From positions 901,779 through 965,778 of the forward strand of contig CAJNDS010002734.1 of NCBI GenBank assembly GCA_905221605.1: a DNA stretch of 64,000 nt. The letters run 5' to 3'. The number at the start of each line of letters is the position of its first letter. Within the stretch, counting starts at the first letter, position 1. The stretch comes from Symbiodinium natans. Its lineage: Eukaryota > Sar > Dinophyceae > Suessiales > Symbiodiniaceae. A model generated the notes under the pieces. That model did not search any database and was not told the origin of the DNA. It was given only the letters and a program-made list of their open reading frames with translations. The translations under genes and the position numbers were made by a program. This document shows, piece after piece, positions 63,847 to 64,000 of the stretch.

Positions 63847-64000
63847 GGCTTGGGAAGCTTACAGCCCAAAGAGCCCCAAGCCTGTGTTTTGATTCCCATT
63901 TTGGCATCTTCCGGGGATGAGGAGTACGATGGTAGTTCGAGGTGTATTTCTAGAAAGGGTCCCCTACTTGAATGTTCATGGGTACGTATAAGAAGGTTAT

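Overview
The window looks like nuclear DNA of a dinoflagellate (inference from gene content and architecture; no rRNA or complete spliced-leader gene is present to prove it). The signs are: TTTAGGG/CCCTAAA telomere-type repeats scattered in dozens of short interstitial arrays; genes cut into very small exons with AG|G acceptors and often non-GT donors; a long DUF4116-repeat gene; cytosine-5 DNA methyltransferase genes beside mobile-element genes; and very abundant microsatellites and minisatellites. Gene products were recognised by reading translated motifs only; no database search was run.

Left part (1 to about 26 kb) is relatively intron-poor and rich in mobile-element and DNA-modification genes. 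It holds a WW-domain gene (804-1784, +), a tyrosine recombinase with a SHOCT-like tail (2678-3769, -), a hAT-like zinc-finger transposase with a companion exon set (4437-7966, +), a near-perfect 103-bp palindrome (8414-8516), a divergent C5-methyltransferase (9711-11425), three genes of unknown function (11669-15049), an 0.8-kb CA microsatellite (16249-17058), a Rossmann/N6-methyltransferase-like fragment (17122-17634), a canonical C5-methyltransferase carrying a frame-shifting 8-bp duplication (18798-20205), 2.2 kb of two abutting minisatellites (21001-23260) and a small Lys/Arg-rich protein (25119-25589).

Right part (about 27 to 64 kb) carries three intron-dense host-type genes, all on +: an ATP-type 6-phosphofructokinase (28930-32050, about 11 exons), a DUF4116-repeat gene (about 37438-50164, dozens of exons) and isovaleryl-CoA dehydrogenase (59202 to beyond 63846, at least 15 exons of about 40-90 nt, cut by the window end). 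Between the last two lies an intron-poor RRM/F-box-like gene (54724-55920).

The most striking pattern is in the introns. TTTAGGG arrays lie just downstream of exons and CCCTAAA arrays just upstream of exons, so that exons are bracketed CCCTAAA-exon-TTTAGGG. The same introns hold at least seven families of 90-180-bp miniature elements with terminal inverted repeats, one of which is an entire intron of the phosphofructokinase gene. This suggests introns made by, or heavily colonised by, inverted-repeat 'introner' elements, with telomere-type repeats as possible splice-assisting ends.
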